From: a virus
Length of the DNA: 44,765 bases
IMG/VR virus record: IMGVR_UViG_3300027754_000171
Coordinates: 1 to 44,765 of that record
Strand: one strand, 5' to 3'
Shown here piece by piece: positions 24,401 through 31,825 of this stretch (within the stretch, counting starts at the first letter, position 1; the number at the start of each line of letters is the position of its first letter). The notes under the pieces are model-generated. The model ran no database searches. It saw nothing but the letters and a program-made list of their open reading frames with translations, and was not told the DNA's origin. Made by a program: the position numbers and the translations under genes.

Positions 24401-26728
24401 ATGGATCAAGTTCATCAAAATACACAATTAACTTTTGGTATGACGGAAAAGGGTGCCGAGCAAGCGGGTATTAAATACTTTAAGTTAGCAGATACCATGA
24501 AGCTTGTTTCAGAAAGACAGAAAGCAATGTTTGCATCAGCAAAGGGAGCTTATCAAGGGTCTTCTGTACCAGGATTAACTTTATCCATAACAGATCTTAA
24601 AAAAGAAAAAGAAAATGCTAAAAAGAATTTAGGAGAGTTTGTAGATACATTTAGTTCTGTAGGACAGAATAACATTATACAAACAGCAACTAACATAAAG
24701 GCTCAATTCCTTGCAGCTGGCATGAGTGTTGAAGAAGCCAATAAAAAGATTTACGCATCTATATCAGTTTCAAAAAATGCAAGTAGCGCATTTGCAGTTC
24801 TTTCAGATGCTGGATTTATGGGCATTACCGATAAGGCAACTGCTGCTAAATATAGTATTGAAAGTTTTACAAAAGTACTTGACGGAAGCATAAAGGATTC
24901 AGGTTTTGATGATTTAAAAACTGCAACAATTGAAGGAATATCTTCTGTTATAAATTCCTTTAGCCAATACCAGAACTCACTTGTTGGCACCAAGGATGAG
25001 TTTGGAAAAATTATAACAGCAGCAGATGCATTTAGAATTTCAATGGAAAAGCTTTCAAGTGTTCCAGGATTTACCAAAGGAATGGGCGAGAGCGCATTTT
25101 CTAATCTGCCTCCAGAATTCCAAGCAATATCAAACAGCGCCGACTCAATAGCTGGCATGTTGGCTAAATGGCAATTGTACAGTTCTGATATTGTTGTAAA
25201 CTTTAAAGAAATAAGTTCAGAGGCAGCAATTGGCCTAGCAGCATTTAATTCAGCTTTTGGAACTGCAATGAATAATCTTGAAACAGCAGCAGGCCCATCA
25301 ACTACATTTTCAACAATGGGGAAAACCCTTACAGGCCTAAAGAAAATAATCGATTCAAACTCACGAGCATCACAGAAAGCAGCAGCGCAATCACAAAGAA
25401 ATGCTGAAGATGAAATTAAAGCAATTAATAAAAAAATTAAATTAATTCAAGATGAAGCAGATGCCAAGCTTAAGGCAATGCAAAAAATACAAGATGCAGA
25501 AAGCTATCAACTAAACTCACTACAAGCGCAACTAGAATACCAAGACGCTATTGCAAGAGGAGATATGGCCGCAGCTGCACAAGCTCAAATTAAACAGCAG
25601 CAATTAACAAAAGAATATCAAATGCAACTTGCACAAGAGGCTATACGTGATGATGCATCTAAAAAAGAAGCAGCGGCACAGAAAAAAGCTGAAGCAGTTC
25701 AGGCTAGCATAGATGCGGCTGCCAGAAGAGCAGCAATAGCAGCAGAAAAATCTGCTGATGCACAAGCTGCATCAACCGCAATAACTGCATTTAAAGGTAG
25801 ATATGAAAATCTGTTGCAGCAAAAAAATGATATTCAATTTCTTGATCCATCTAAACAAGGCGCTGCTACAAAAACATCAAATGAAAACCTTATTGCACTA
25901 TTTGCAGAAATACAAAAATCTGGTACTGGCAACACTCTTCTAGCAAAAAACGTAAAAGAAGCATTTGAAAAATTAAATTTATTTGATAAAAATGGTAAGC
26001 CAACACCTTTAAAGACAACTACCCCACTCTTACCTGGCGGCGTAATGGGAACAACGGGAATTAATCCAACAATTGCTGGAACAATAGCATCAGATATTGC
26101 AGCAGCAAATAAGCAGGCAGATTCTATTGTTAAGGGTATTGCTGGTGGAATGACCATTAAAGAATTAGCCGTAGCAATGGGATACAAGGTCCCTGGAGCG
26201 AAAGCAACACCTGGTTTATCAGTTGGCATTGTAACTGATTCACGAAATAATAAATCATATGAAGTGGATATTAGACAATTCCAAGCAGCTGGGATAACCC
26301 CCAAAGTAGGTAGTACCTTTACTGATAAAGATGGTAAAACTTGGAAAATCATGCAACCTCCCACAGGAGATCGTGACACAACATATGATGTTGTCAAGGC
26401 TGGGTACGGAATAGATAAAATTAACCCAATGGTCCCAACAATTGTTGGAGACCGAGGACCAGAATTGGTGTTTGGTAATATGGTTATTCCAAATATGTCT
26501 GATATTCCATACTCATCCCCTAGATTTGATGTTCAACAGGCGCAAAAACTCTTTGAGCCTATGAGAAATTCGGGCGGAGGCGGAGTAAATATTACTAACT
26601 ATATAACCGCTCCAGAAGGAATGGATATAGAGTCATTAAGCAATAGGGTAACCATGAAAACAATAAAGGTTATTAAAGATATGGAAAAGAATTATAGCGG
26701 CCAAGTAGGACCAGGGAGGAGCAATTAA
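18458..26728 (+). CDS. Tape measure protein (TP901-type) with embedded domains
   Basis: This 2756-residue protein starts after an AAGGAG Shine-Dalgarno (18440-18445). Residues about 170-520 match the TP901-type tape measure core, for example WAGRQLTVGLTVPLAMFGAA, the VKETTRLAVLGEIDRQDAMKA helix and MREGGINASEGANALKSGLA. Hydrophobic segments follow near 540-565 and again near 1885-1970. Gly-rich linkers (YEGGRI, FGGQI, NKGGGIPSLNGG, NYGGPI) separate globular insertions between about 890 and 1640. One of these, about 1388-1600, has a kinase-like motif order. Residues about 2308-2441 are an Ala/Gln/Lys coiled coil. Tape measures set tail length and are ejected with DNA, so the tail should be long. 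Confidence 0.92.
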   Translation: MADEQIVTSIVAKADLSSLVSEVHRATASLQQLQRELLSSNKSIAAATKVSNNLFSDNLVKSGLFSSHFVNLASDVEKFGKNLDSGRLKLKEFSSVFQTHARTSGGLIRELAKEQVMLQNAILQPLGRNAQGLMQFNVAVPRGLDLVKNKAALARMELQIMNKTLSEGSTAMVNWGKNTQWAGRQLTVGLTVPLAMFGAAAAKAFREADSELVRLTKVYGDIAGSSAQDLSKIRKEVIDTSKELSKAMGVNFKDTISLAADIAATGKQGNDLLVSVKETTRLAVLGEIDRQDAMKATLSLQTAFKLNTDELSKSIDFLNAVENQTSTTLQDLVEAIPKAGPIIQGLGGDVKDLALYLTAMREGGINASEGANALKSGLASLINPTKVATDRFKGFGIDLMGIVQNNAGDVTATLLSLQKALEKLNPLQKQQALEQLFGKFQFARMNALFSNLGKQGSQTLQVMDLMKASSQDLANVAGRELAQVTESASGKYKRAIEGLKADMAQVGEQFLKIGTIVIGVIDKVINFFNMLPKPLKQALTFLGGLTAVAGPLIMLTGVLANFFGYIIKGVVNLRAFFKGASGWKMLTPEIIAAEKAAKLVEKSFYSDAAAAQVLDVALKKLISDYANLNTQMLKGAVPVNPSVATVQGSAIMSGSASIRREVDPTNRLSGDENTRAMAHILPRDPQRPASLMGVVPAAIPVNRGIQRAPQVYMDQRLPDYEGLTSVKGISTGIVSGEAARFHALMATLGMQTKAEVESLKKTIALGGTVSSELLGTFDDILPITSMFTDKAAAGSAAIVAELKAGKMTVDQAKARITALNAEIETMMGSALTSFAGSRGRTLNLNRAPLMNQPVVDVNGQFTLRDLYKKQSNRAVMEEFGRLRGVRTFGAPYSIETTRLPRFYEGGRIEGFDANKTTVSGSTSINYDDRLGNVPVGGYVLNQQASMDPANADLVAMAPETYLNSGGEITANLTPGETVFGPKIAKDPELYAAVDAANNGYSFGGQIKRGLKSYGRQNPRSRYNADGTPRFERSHVAMGSASDIRDVRSQSGYTDSLGNFVNYKNTVSVGKGIPIWMTADANQETRSTGRGMTGPQLANEFQKAIRAGRHPFEPWMTASDNLGGDPRNQDKFNKVFKEMISKLEKDGRVFGGNNGDLTFEQWFQKEILPSRSFSSIRVGSKSFKSLFNSVLQPYGPRGEKTNVALRTLIKGASGLTSIEKSKLSSVAKGLLGTYSGKSFNTSRQALAKLMAKMFLKRNKGGGIPSLNGGADLSTIGNYDDSSGIWHRNVGGFSPGGSISANRSSYGLSPRLEAFRVAQQARYAAEHEKNMARYPWIREKIQAYDTSILNGGIMDKISARVSSSRFKRIKPTNFGTLETKSTGHSFPVEGIGGVWLKPDGSRSFVKPQLNERSAIASLRATEIARRANGLNTAKHTIRTMIDPTDPAGKRKVIVLESPYDARLAKGGRSFTQKQYIRQLVASLIRNDKDLSSSNVFGNNMADEGAGGVFGRASGQREYNFNLPSMAQQATVNLLGVKGGARKDFAMATSDIARKMTPDQYHHLMIEEINRVLPKLKHVIKSFKLTKVEAALYQKMVKRLEAGRSVDWRKYHDMHSKVPGFNYGGPITSGKRSYGKKGNPAARAEQVRAKAERAASYRGSSESSYTSSGNSQMGVSRTPYVGGAGVSGNAYSGGFTPSAQSTINTLRLARFPQMNMPTMPMNIAGVGNTAAMSAAFKDMSISISHGAKLLKQTLSVSGNYIGTAYSDAGKSMSNAAKKAASMAASAARQAEIQAKMGRSLLRNEAYQQHREAGTLNTQYKPNAITGPIGLTPWMSSQVEGVGTVESRKSGYLGFRKTQYQVDGQAITRQQAVQKGLVAPRGTMSGGAGMGTMMGGQMAGMALMQQNQNLGMGVMIGSSILPMMGPKLASGAKALATGVKGAATALKGGTLTAKTFVNILTKFKFAGPIGAIITLGSAIYALKKHMDQVHQNTQLTFGMTEKGAEQAGIKYFKLADTMKLVSERQKAMFASAKGAYQGSSVPGLTLSITDLKKEKENAKKNLGEFVDTFSSVGQNNIIQTATNIKAQFLAAGMSVEEANKKIYASISVSKNASSAFAVLSDAGFMGITDKATAAKYSIESFTKVLDGSIKDSGFDDLKTATIEGISSVINSFSQYQNSLVGTKDEFGKIITAADAFRISMEKLSSVPGFTKGMGESAFSNLPPEFQAISNSADSIAGMLAKWQLYSSDIVVNFKEISSEAAIGLAAFNSAFGTAMNNLETAAGPSTTFSTMGKTLTGLKKIIDSNSRASQKAAAQSQRNAEDEIKAINKKIKLIQDEADAKLKAMQKIQDAESYQLNSLQAQLEYQDAIARGDMAAAAQAQIKQQQLTKEYQMQLAQEAIRDDASKKEAAAQKKAEAVQASIDAAARRAAIAAEKSADAQAASTAITAFKGRYENLLQQKNDIQFLDPSKQGAATKTSNENLIALFAEIQKSGTGNTLLAKNVKEAFEKLNLFDKNGKPTPLKTTTPLLPGGVMGTTGINPTIAGTIASDIAAANKQADSIVKGIAGGMTIKELAVAMGYKVPGAKATPGLSVGIVTDSRNNKSYEVDIRQFQAAGITPKVGSTFTDKDGKTWKIMQPPTGDRDTTYDVVKAGYGIDKINPMVPTIVGDRGPELVFGNMVIPNMSDIPYSSPRFDVQQAQKLFEPMRNSGGGGVNITNYITAPEGMDIESLSNRVTMKTIKVIKDMEKNYSGQVGPGRSN
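22616..23260 (+). other. Kinase-like insertion inside the tape measure
   Basis: Within the tape measure, residues about 1387-1600 show an N-lobe-like order: GGVWLKPDGSRSFVKPQ with K1404, then a helix with E1409 or E1420, a strand, and KVIVLESPYD (1449-1458) like a hinge. Next comes N1484-D-K-D-L-S-S-S-N1492, where D1487 and N1492 have the spacing of the D-x4-N catalytic loop. D1500 or the VFGRAS segment (1506-1511) could take the place of the metal-binding loop. This resembles HipA/PI-kinase or protein-kinase folds only by motif order and spacing. It is a tentative call. Confidence 0.3.
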
Positions 26729-27288
26729 TGTCATATGAAGTATTACCAAAAGGGTCAGCTTTATCAATTAAGGCAAAAGATCCTCTTGCAATTAATCTTG
26801 CAATAGTTTCCCCCCCCACACCTACATTTTTATATAAGGGCGCATCAACAGTTGTCCCAGGGCAATACTACAATTTAAGTACATCAACTACAAATGGATT
26901 AGTATACGCAACAAAAGATACTGTTGCCTGGAGAAGAGTTTCAGAACACAATAGATCAGAATTTACTATTGGGAATAATAGAATTGAGCAACAATCTAGA
27001 ATGGCAAATGGCTCAATGCGAAAATATTTTATTGCAGATAAAAGTACATTTAGCGTATCTTGGACAATGCTACCCTCATTTAGAAATGAAACAGTTGACG
27101 GAGCATGGGGAGCGGAAGATATAAAAGAATTTTATGAAAGCACTGCGGGACAAGGACAGTTTGATATTAAAGTAAAGACAAGTTCTGAAGTAGATTATAG
27201 TGTAATATTTACATCATGCAATTTTGTCTTGGCTAAAAGAGGAATTCAATCATACTGGAATGTTGACATAAGTATGGAGGAAGCATGA
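26728..27288 (+). CDS. Distal tail-like minor tail protein
   Basis: This 186-residue protein starts in a TAATG overlap with the tape measure. It contains TIGNNRIEQQSRMANGSMRKYF, then ADKSTFSVSWTMLPSF, TVDGAWGAEDIKEFY and a closing beta strand set. The same order is familiar from short proteins encoded between the tape measure and the hub in actinophages. I infer a role at the tail tip, analogous to distal tail proteins. Strand-rich composition is consistent with that. Confidence 0.65.
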   Translation: MSYEVLPKGSALSIKAKDPLAINLAIVSPPTPTFLYKGASTVVPGQYYNLSTSTTNGLVYATKDTVAWRRVSEHNRSEFTIGNNRIEQQSRMANGSMRKYFIADKSTFSVSWTMLPSFRNETVDGAWGAEDIKEFYESTAGQGQFDIKVKTSSEVDYSVIFTSCNFVLAKRGIQSYWNVDISMEEA

Positions 27289-30200
27289 TCTCTGCTTCAG
27301 ATTCAATAAAAGATCTATTAAAATCAACAGTAAATATTAGTACCTCAGCAGGTGCAATTATTGAATATAATTTAAATACGATGGTTGACAAAATAACCGC
27401 ATCCTCATCTGGTCTAGACCATGTGTCGTCTTTATCAAATGCATTTAAAAAGCTATTCCCTATTGATACAATATACAAGCCATGGAGACCAGTTGCTCCA
27501 GGAATTAAATACTATATATACACAACAGAAACCTCTCCTGGGGTTCAAACCGATACCCCTCCAAATTCCTATTATTCATTTAGAGATATGGAAGCGGGTT
27601 CACCAAGACTATATTATCCAGGTGCTGATACAACATACAAATACTGGGTAGGACCAAAGAATCAAAATGTATCGCTATCTCTTGAGTATTTTGACAACCA
27701 ATCTATTCCAGTTGCAAAATTAGTTCCTTGCAATAAGGTTATTGCAAGATTTGAAACAAGTCACGATGTACCAATGTCCTGGACAATTAAAGGAACAAAA
27801 TCAGACTCTACAATAATTACATTGGGAACTGGAACATCTTTAACTAATGGAGAAGCCGTTGTCTACTACAACGGAACTGCCTGGTCTAAAACAGAACCAG
27901 CTTCATATTCAACAACACAATCTTTTAAAAAAATATCTTTAGAAGCAGTAAATTCAGGAACTGGAAAACTAATAGGAGTTATTGAGTTAAGTCCTAGGTG
28001 GGTAATAGACATATCTAATGATATCCAATCTTTTGATATATCAAAGCAGACGAGTATGGATCAAAATTCTATGCTGCCTGTTGGCACATTGACTGCAAAT
28101 ATGTTAAACATAAATATTAATAAATTTAGCCAAGATAGTTTAATCATTAAAGAATATAATCGTGATAGCGATATTGATAGCACAAAAATTTATTTACATA
28201 AAAACATGATTATCAAGCCGTATATCAATATAAAGGATGGCACAACAGATAATAAAATTTTTCAAGGAACATTCTACGCATTATCGTGGCAGTTTAATGA
28301 ATTTGGAGACACTTCTATATCGGCTTTAGATTCGGCAAAAATACTTCAAGAAACTATGTGCCCCCTTATACTTGTACAAGATGCCCCAGTTACGTCATCT
28401 ATCAAAAGATTACTAGATGCAATAGGATTTTCAAATTATAGAATAAATATAAGAGCACAAGATGGATCAATTCCAACAATAAGATATTTTTGGACATCTG
28501 AAGATAAAACAGTATGGGAAACAATACAAGAGTTATGTAGAGATATTCAAATGAATGCTTCTGTTGATGAAAATAATGTGTTAAATTTTTATAGTAGAGA
28601 TTATATTTATGACTACAACAGAGCAGTCGATTGGGATTTTACAAGTGAAACAATTACAGTAAATAATAAAACTGTTTTGCCAAATATTATTTCATTAAAT
28701 AAGACAGAAAATTCATCAGCAAACTCGGTAAGAATACTTTGGCAGGCCCCAGCAACATCAGATTATGATGGTTCATCTTCCCCAATATGGCAATCTGATA
28801 CATCGTACCTTGGAGCGGGTTCTCTTGCAACCCCTTTAACAGAACTTGACACAACCTATTTTAATTTAAATAGTAACACAATTGATCAACAAAGCAATGT
28901 AAATTCTTTTTACGGTTTTAGCGGGTATGCTTTAATAAATGGAGAAATTATTGAATATGACGGCATAGAGTATCAATACGTTCCAAAAACTGCTTCTGAT
29001 AATAAAGCTTTGACTGTAGTAATAAAATCTTTAACGGATATATATAAATATAAAACCTTATCTAAACCAGGTTACGCAAACACACAAGACCCGAGCTCTT
29101 CGTTCTTTAAGCCCACTGGTCGTTATAAAATTCTTCCCATATCTACAAGTAGACCCACTGGTGGAAGAGGTGCCCTGGGGACAAAAGCCAAAGCTCACTT
29201 AGTTAAATCCACAGATATATCTAAATACAAAATTAACTTAAAGTCGTCCCTAGACTCAACATATATTGGAAATCCAAACCAGTTTTATAACTCCCCCACG
29301 GGATGGACAGAATCATCTATTTCAAAGTCTTTTATTTCAGTTTCTAATTTTGATAAAGATAAAACAACCTTTACAATAGGTATAAAAGAAATTAGCTCTA
29401 TAGACACCTCAAGTAAATATCACTCATTTGGAACAAGAATGTTTTTTGATAATAATTTTCAAGACAGCTCAGAGCAGGTCGGAGGATTTTCATTTTTTAC
29501 AAGCGCAAATGGAGCTTACGGATATTACGTTGTCCTAACAACCACTGGACTTGCAAAAACAAGCAAAGATATTAGAATTCTTAAAAAAAGAGCAAACGGA
29601 ACGGTGATAGTTTTAAAAGACACTCAGACTAATTCAGCAAACACATTGGCGGGAGTATATGCCGCAGAAACATATAATATAGATGTACTTGTAAAGTGTA
29701 CAACCGAAAAGAATATTATTACAGTATTTGTTAATGGGTTTAAGATACAAGCGGAAGATATTGTTTCAGAAGGGCAGTCGGTAGTTTACCCGCCTCTATC
29801 TCCTACAAAAAATATTGGAATTATATGCGGACAAGGAATAGCATATTACGATTATGTATACGGAACTGCAATAGAAAGTGGTGATTCTCCAAAACTGGAC
29901 GGGAAGCCAACATACAAATCTTTATTCGCAAAATCATCTTATCAATACAGTGGTGTGTATTCAGATGACACAATATCACTTCTTTATGGTGACCTGATAT
30001 ATTCTCCTGGGGAGACTGCGGAATCAAGAAATGGATCTCTTTTAGAATTTGGCTCAACTGCAAGAGAAGTAAGAAAAGTAAAGGTTAGATTTCAATCGGA
30101 AGGCCCTTCCATCCCACTCAGAGTTTCTGTGGGAGGGAATAAGCAGGTAACTGTATTGGATAGCAAGATTCAACCGTTTGGTGCAGAGATGTACGTGCTA

Positions 30201-30596
30201 AATAACACCTCAACATTTGTTCCATTACACGATAATCAATTTAGTACATTTTCTGTTATTGGCAATGAAATTAATAAGTCTGGCCAAATAGAATATTCAA
30301 TCGACGACTCTACTGAAATGTCTTCAAAAGAACCTTTGATATTTCAATCCACCTGGATACAGTCCGAGCAGGACGCAAAGTCTTTAGCAACATGGATTAA
30401 AGAATCTATTCTAAATAAAAATAAGGTAATCAACTTAGACATATTTGGAAACCCCTTAATATCTCCAGGTGATATTGTAACTATAAACTATCCTTTACAA
30501 GAGCTTATAACTCAAGTTGGTAAGTATATAGTGGTAGACGTTCAACTTCAGTTTTCAGAGGGGGTGACAACCAGGATAGCATGTAGAGCAATTTAG
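27285..30596 (+). CDS. Large minor tail / baseplate hub protein
   Basis: The 1103-residue protein starts in an ATGA overlap, with a GGAGG Shine-Dalgarno. Residues about 240-470 (FDISKQTSMDQNSMLPVGTL, then SISALDSAKILQETM, TVWETIQELCRDIQMNASVDENNVLNFYSRDY) resemble the hub domains of Tal/gp27-like tail proteins. A LamG-like or jelly-roll segment is plausible near 660-870 (GGFSFFTSANGAYGYYVVLTTTGL). The C-terminus (PLISPGDIVTINYPLQ) resembles the closing hub strands. It probably organises the tail tip and fibres. Confidence 0.75.
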   Translation: MISASDSIKDLLKSTVNISTSAGAIIEYNLNTMVDKITASSSGLDHVSSLSNAFKKLFPIDTIYKPWRPVAPGIKYYIYTTETSPGVQTDTPPNSYYSFRDMEAGSPRLYYPGADTTYKYWVGPKNQNVSLSLEYFDNQSIPVAKLVPCNKVIARFETSHDVPMSWTIKGTKSDSTIITLGTGTSLTNGEAVVYYNGTAWSKTEPASYSTTQSFKKISLEAVNSGTGKLIGVIELSPRWVIDISNDIQSFDISKQTSMDQNSMLPVGTLTANMLNININKFSQDSLIIKEYNRDSDIDSTKIYLHKNMIIKPYINIKDGTTDNKIFQGTFYALSWQFNEFGDTSISALDSAKILQETMCPLILVQDAPVTSSIKRLLDAIGFSNYRINIRAQDGSIPTIRYFWTSEDKTVWETIQELCRDIQMNASVDENNVLNFYSRDYIYDYNRAVDWDFTSETITVNNKTVLPNIISLNKTENSSANSVRILWQAPATSDYDGSSSPIWQSDTSYLGAGSLATPLTELDTTYFNLNSNTIDQQSNVNSFYGFSGYALINGEIIEYDGIEYQYVPKTASDNKALTVVIKSLTDIYKYKTLSKPGYANTQDPSSSFFKPTGRYKILPISTSRPTGGRGALGTKAKAHLVKSTDISKYKINLKSSLDSTYIGNPNQFYNSPTGWTESSISKSFISVSNFDKDKTTFTIGIKEISSIDTSSKYHSFGTRMFFDNNFQDSSEQVGGFSFFTSANGAYGYYVVLTTTGLAKTSKDIRILKKRANGTVIVLKDTQTNSANTLAGVYAAETYNIDVLVKCTTEKNIITVFVNGFKIQAEDIVSEGQSVVYPPLSPTKNIGIICGQGIAYYDYVYGTAIESGDSPKLDGKPTYKSLFAKSSYQYSGVYSDDTISLLYGDLIYSPGETAESRNGSLLEFGSTAREVRKVKVRFQSEGPSIPLRVSVGGNKQVTVLDSKIQPFGAEMYVLNNTSTFVPLHDNQFSTFSVIGNEINKSGQIEYSIDDSTEMSSKEPLIFQSTWIQSEQDAKSLATWIKESILNKNKVINLDIFGNPLISPGDIVTINYPLQELITQVGKYIVVDVQLQFSEGVTTRIACRAI

Positions 30597-30603
30597 CTCT
30601 AAA

Positions 30604-30612
30604 TGGTATAAT
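30604..30612 (+). promoter_or_regulatory. Extended -10 promoter, leaderless start
   Basis: TGGTATAAT is a perfect extended -10. The in-frame ATG at 30611 overlaps its last bases and cannot be the start of this transcript. ATG 30620, 7 nt after the -10, falls at the predicted transcription start, so translation would be leaderless. Confidence 0.68.
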
Positions 30613-30619
30613 GAATATT

Positions 30620-30967
30620 ATGGCAACAGCAGGCAAATCAACACCACATATACCAGACGAAATAGATAAGTTTTATCTAAATCCCGTGTGGACGGCCAAC
30701 CTTGCAGCAAACAGAACTACATCAGTTGTAGGACCGTTTAAAGCTGGAGTTGGAGACCCAGGTAGCGGCCCAGTGGATCCACCAAGCAATAAAGATGAAA
30801 GACCTCAAATTGATGATATTCAACGTCCAGTTACGCAAGAAATTTATTATGTAAACAATATAGCTAGGGTAAAGGTAAAAATGAGAATCTACATATCTTC
30901 AACAGATGCAGTAAAGAAATTTAAAATAACAAGCACTCTTCCTGTCTTAAGGGGTGGAAGAACATGA
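30620..30967 (+). CDS. Small minor tail protein
   Basis: I choose ATG 30620 because the earlier ATG lies inside the -10 element. The product is 115 residues: a Pro/Gly-rich N-terminal region (ATAGKSTPHIPDEIDKFYLN, then GVGDPGSGPVDPPSNKDERP) and a C-terminal strand YYVNNIARVKVKMRIYIS. No family is recognised. Position after the hub and before fibre genes suggests a tail-tip linker. Confidence 0.6.
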   Translation: MATAGKSTPHIPDEIDKFYLNPVWTANLAANRTTSVVGPFKAGVGDPGSGPVDPPSNKDERPQIDDIQRPVTQEIYYVNNIARVKVKMRIYISSTDAVKKFKITSTLPVLRGGRT

Positions 30968-31821
30968 TAACACTATTTGGTAAAAGATTTTTGACAAGTT
31001 TTTTAGCAGGCAACCAGTCTTTTGAGAAAAAAGATATGGCTATCGGTATAGCAAAAAATTTAGAGTATACGCTAGCGGAAACAAACTCAAGATTAGGTTT
31101 TGAGTTTTATAGACTTCCAGTTAAATTTGGCGGGATCGATATAGACACATCGGCAACTCCAATAACATATACAGCAATATTTAGCGCAACATTGCCAACA
31201 AACCTTGCGGGTAAAATTAATGAAATTGCAATATACCCAGGACTTAGAACATCCGTAAATTCTTTTGATAATAAATTTATAACAGACTTTGAATCAATTT
31301 ATAGTTGGACCCCAGAACCATCTATAGATCAAGTTAACTATAGAATCGGTAACAGCTCTTTGATATTTACTTCTAATGCTTCAGCTACAAAAGAATACAT
31401 TTCCATAGTAGAGGATTTTGATATATCAGGGTATAGCAATTTTGATACGCTATCTTTTTCATACAAAGCAAATGATGCAAACTTATCTTCAGTTAAAGTT
31501 AGATTTTATAGCTCAGACGTGGATTATTATCAATTTAGCTTTACGGGACATTCTGTAGGATGGAATATAAAGCAATTAGGCTTTGCCTCTATGTCAGTAG
31601 TTGGAAGCCCATCAAAAAATAAAATATCTAAGGTGGGTATTGTTGTAACCCCAAGTTCTGGCACAACTTCAATTTGTGTTGATGGGTTGAGAGTTAATGA
31701 TGAAGATACATTTGACCCAACGTATGGTATGGTAGCAAGAGCAAATATAACTGAGATAGAAAAGATTGCTGGAAGAGAAATGCTTCTAGAATATAAATTA
31801 GATTTAAATTTTGGAGTTTAA
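30964..31821 (+). CDS. Minor tail protein with CBM-like sandwich
   Basis: This 285-residue protein starts in an ATGA overlap. The N-terminal third (about 1-95) is beta-rich (AIGIAKNLEYTLAETNSRLG, then PITYTAIFSATLPTN, KINEIAIYPG) like fibre-attachment domains. Residues about 105-245 read as a carbohydrate-binding-module-like jelly roll: EDFDISGYSNFDTLSFSYKA, then SSVKVRFYSSD, GWNIKQLGF and ISKVGIVV. I infer a tail component that binds surface glycans or attaches a fibre. Confidence 0.6.
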   Translation: MITLFGKRFLTSFLAGNQSFEKKDMAIGIAKNLEYTLAETNSRLGFEFYRLPVKFGGIDIDTSATPITYTAIFSATLPTNLAGKINEIAIYPGLRTSVNSFDNKFITDFESIYSWTPEPSIDQVNYRIGNSSLIFTSNASATKEYISIVEDFDISGYSNFDTLSFSYKANDANLSSVKVRFYSSDVDYYQFSFTGHSVGWNIKQLGFASMSVVGSPSKNKISKVGIVVTPSSGTTSICVDGLRVNDEDTFDPTYGMVARANITEIEKIAGREMLLEYKLDLNFGV

Positions 31822-31825
31822 ATAA

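Noticed and set aside
24751-26397. Long minus-strand open frames opposite the tape measure (and similar ones elsewhere)
   Set aside because: Their products are low-complexity mirror frames of a well-supported gene, without ribosome-binding sites or recognisable domains. No minus-strand gene is supported anywhere.
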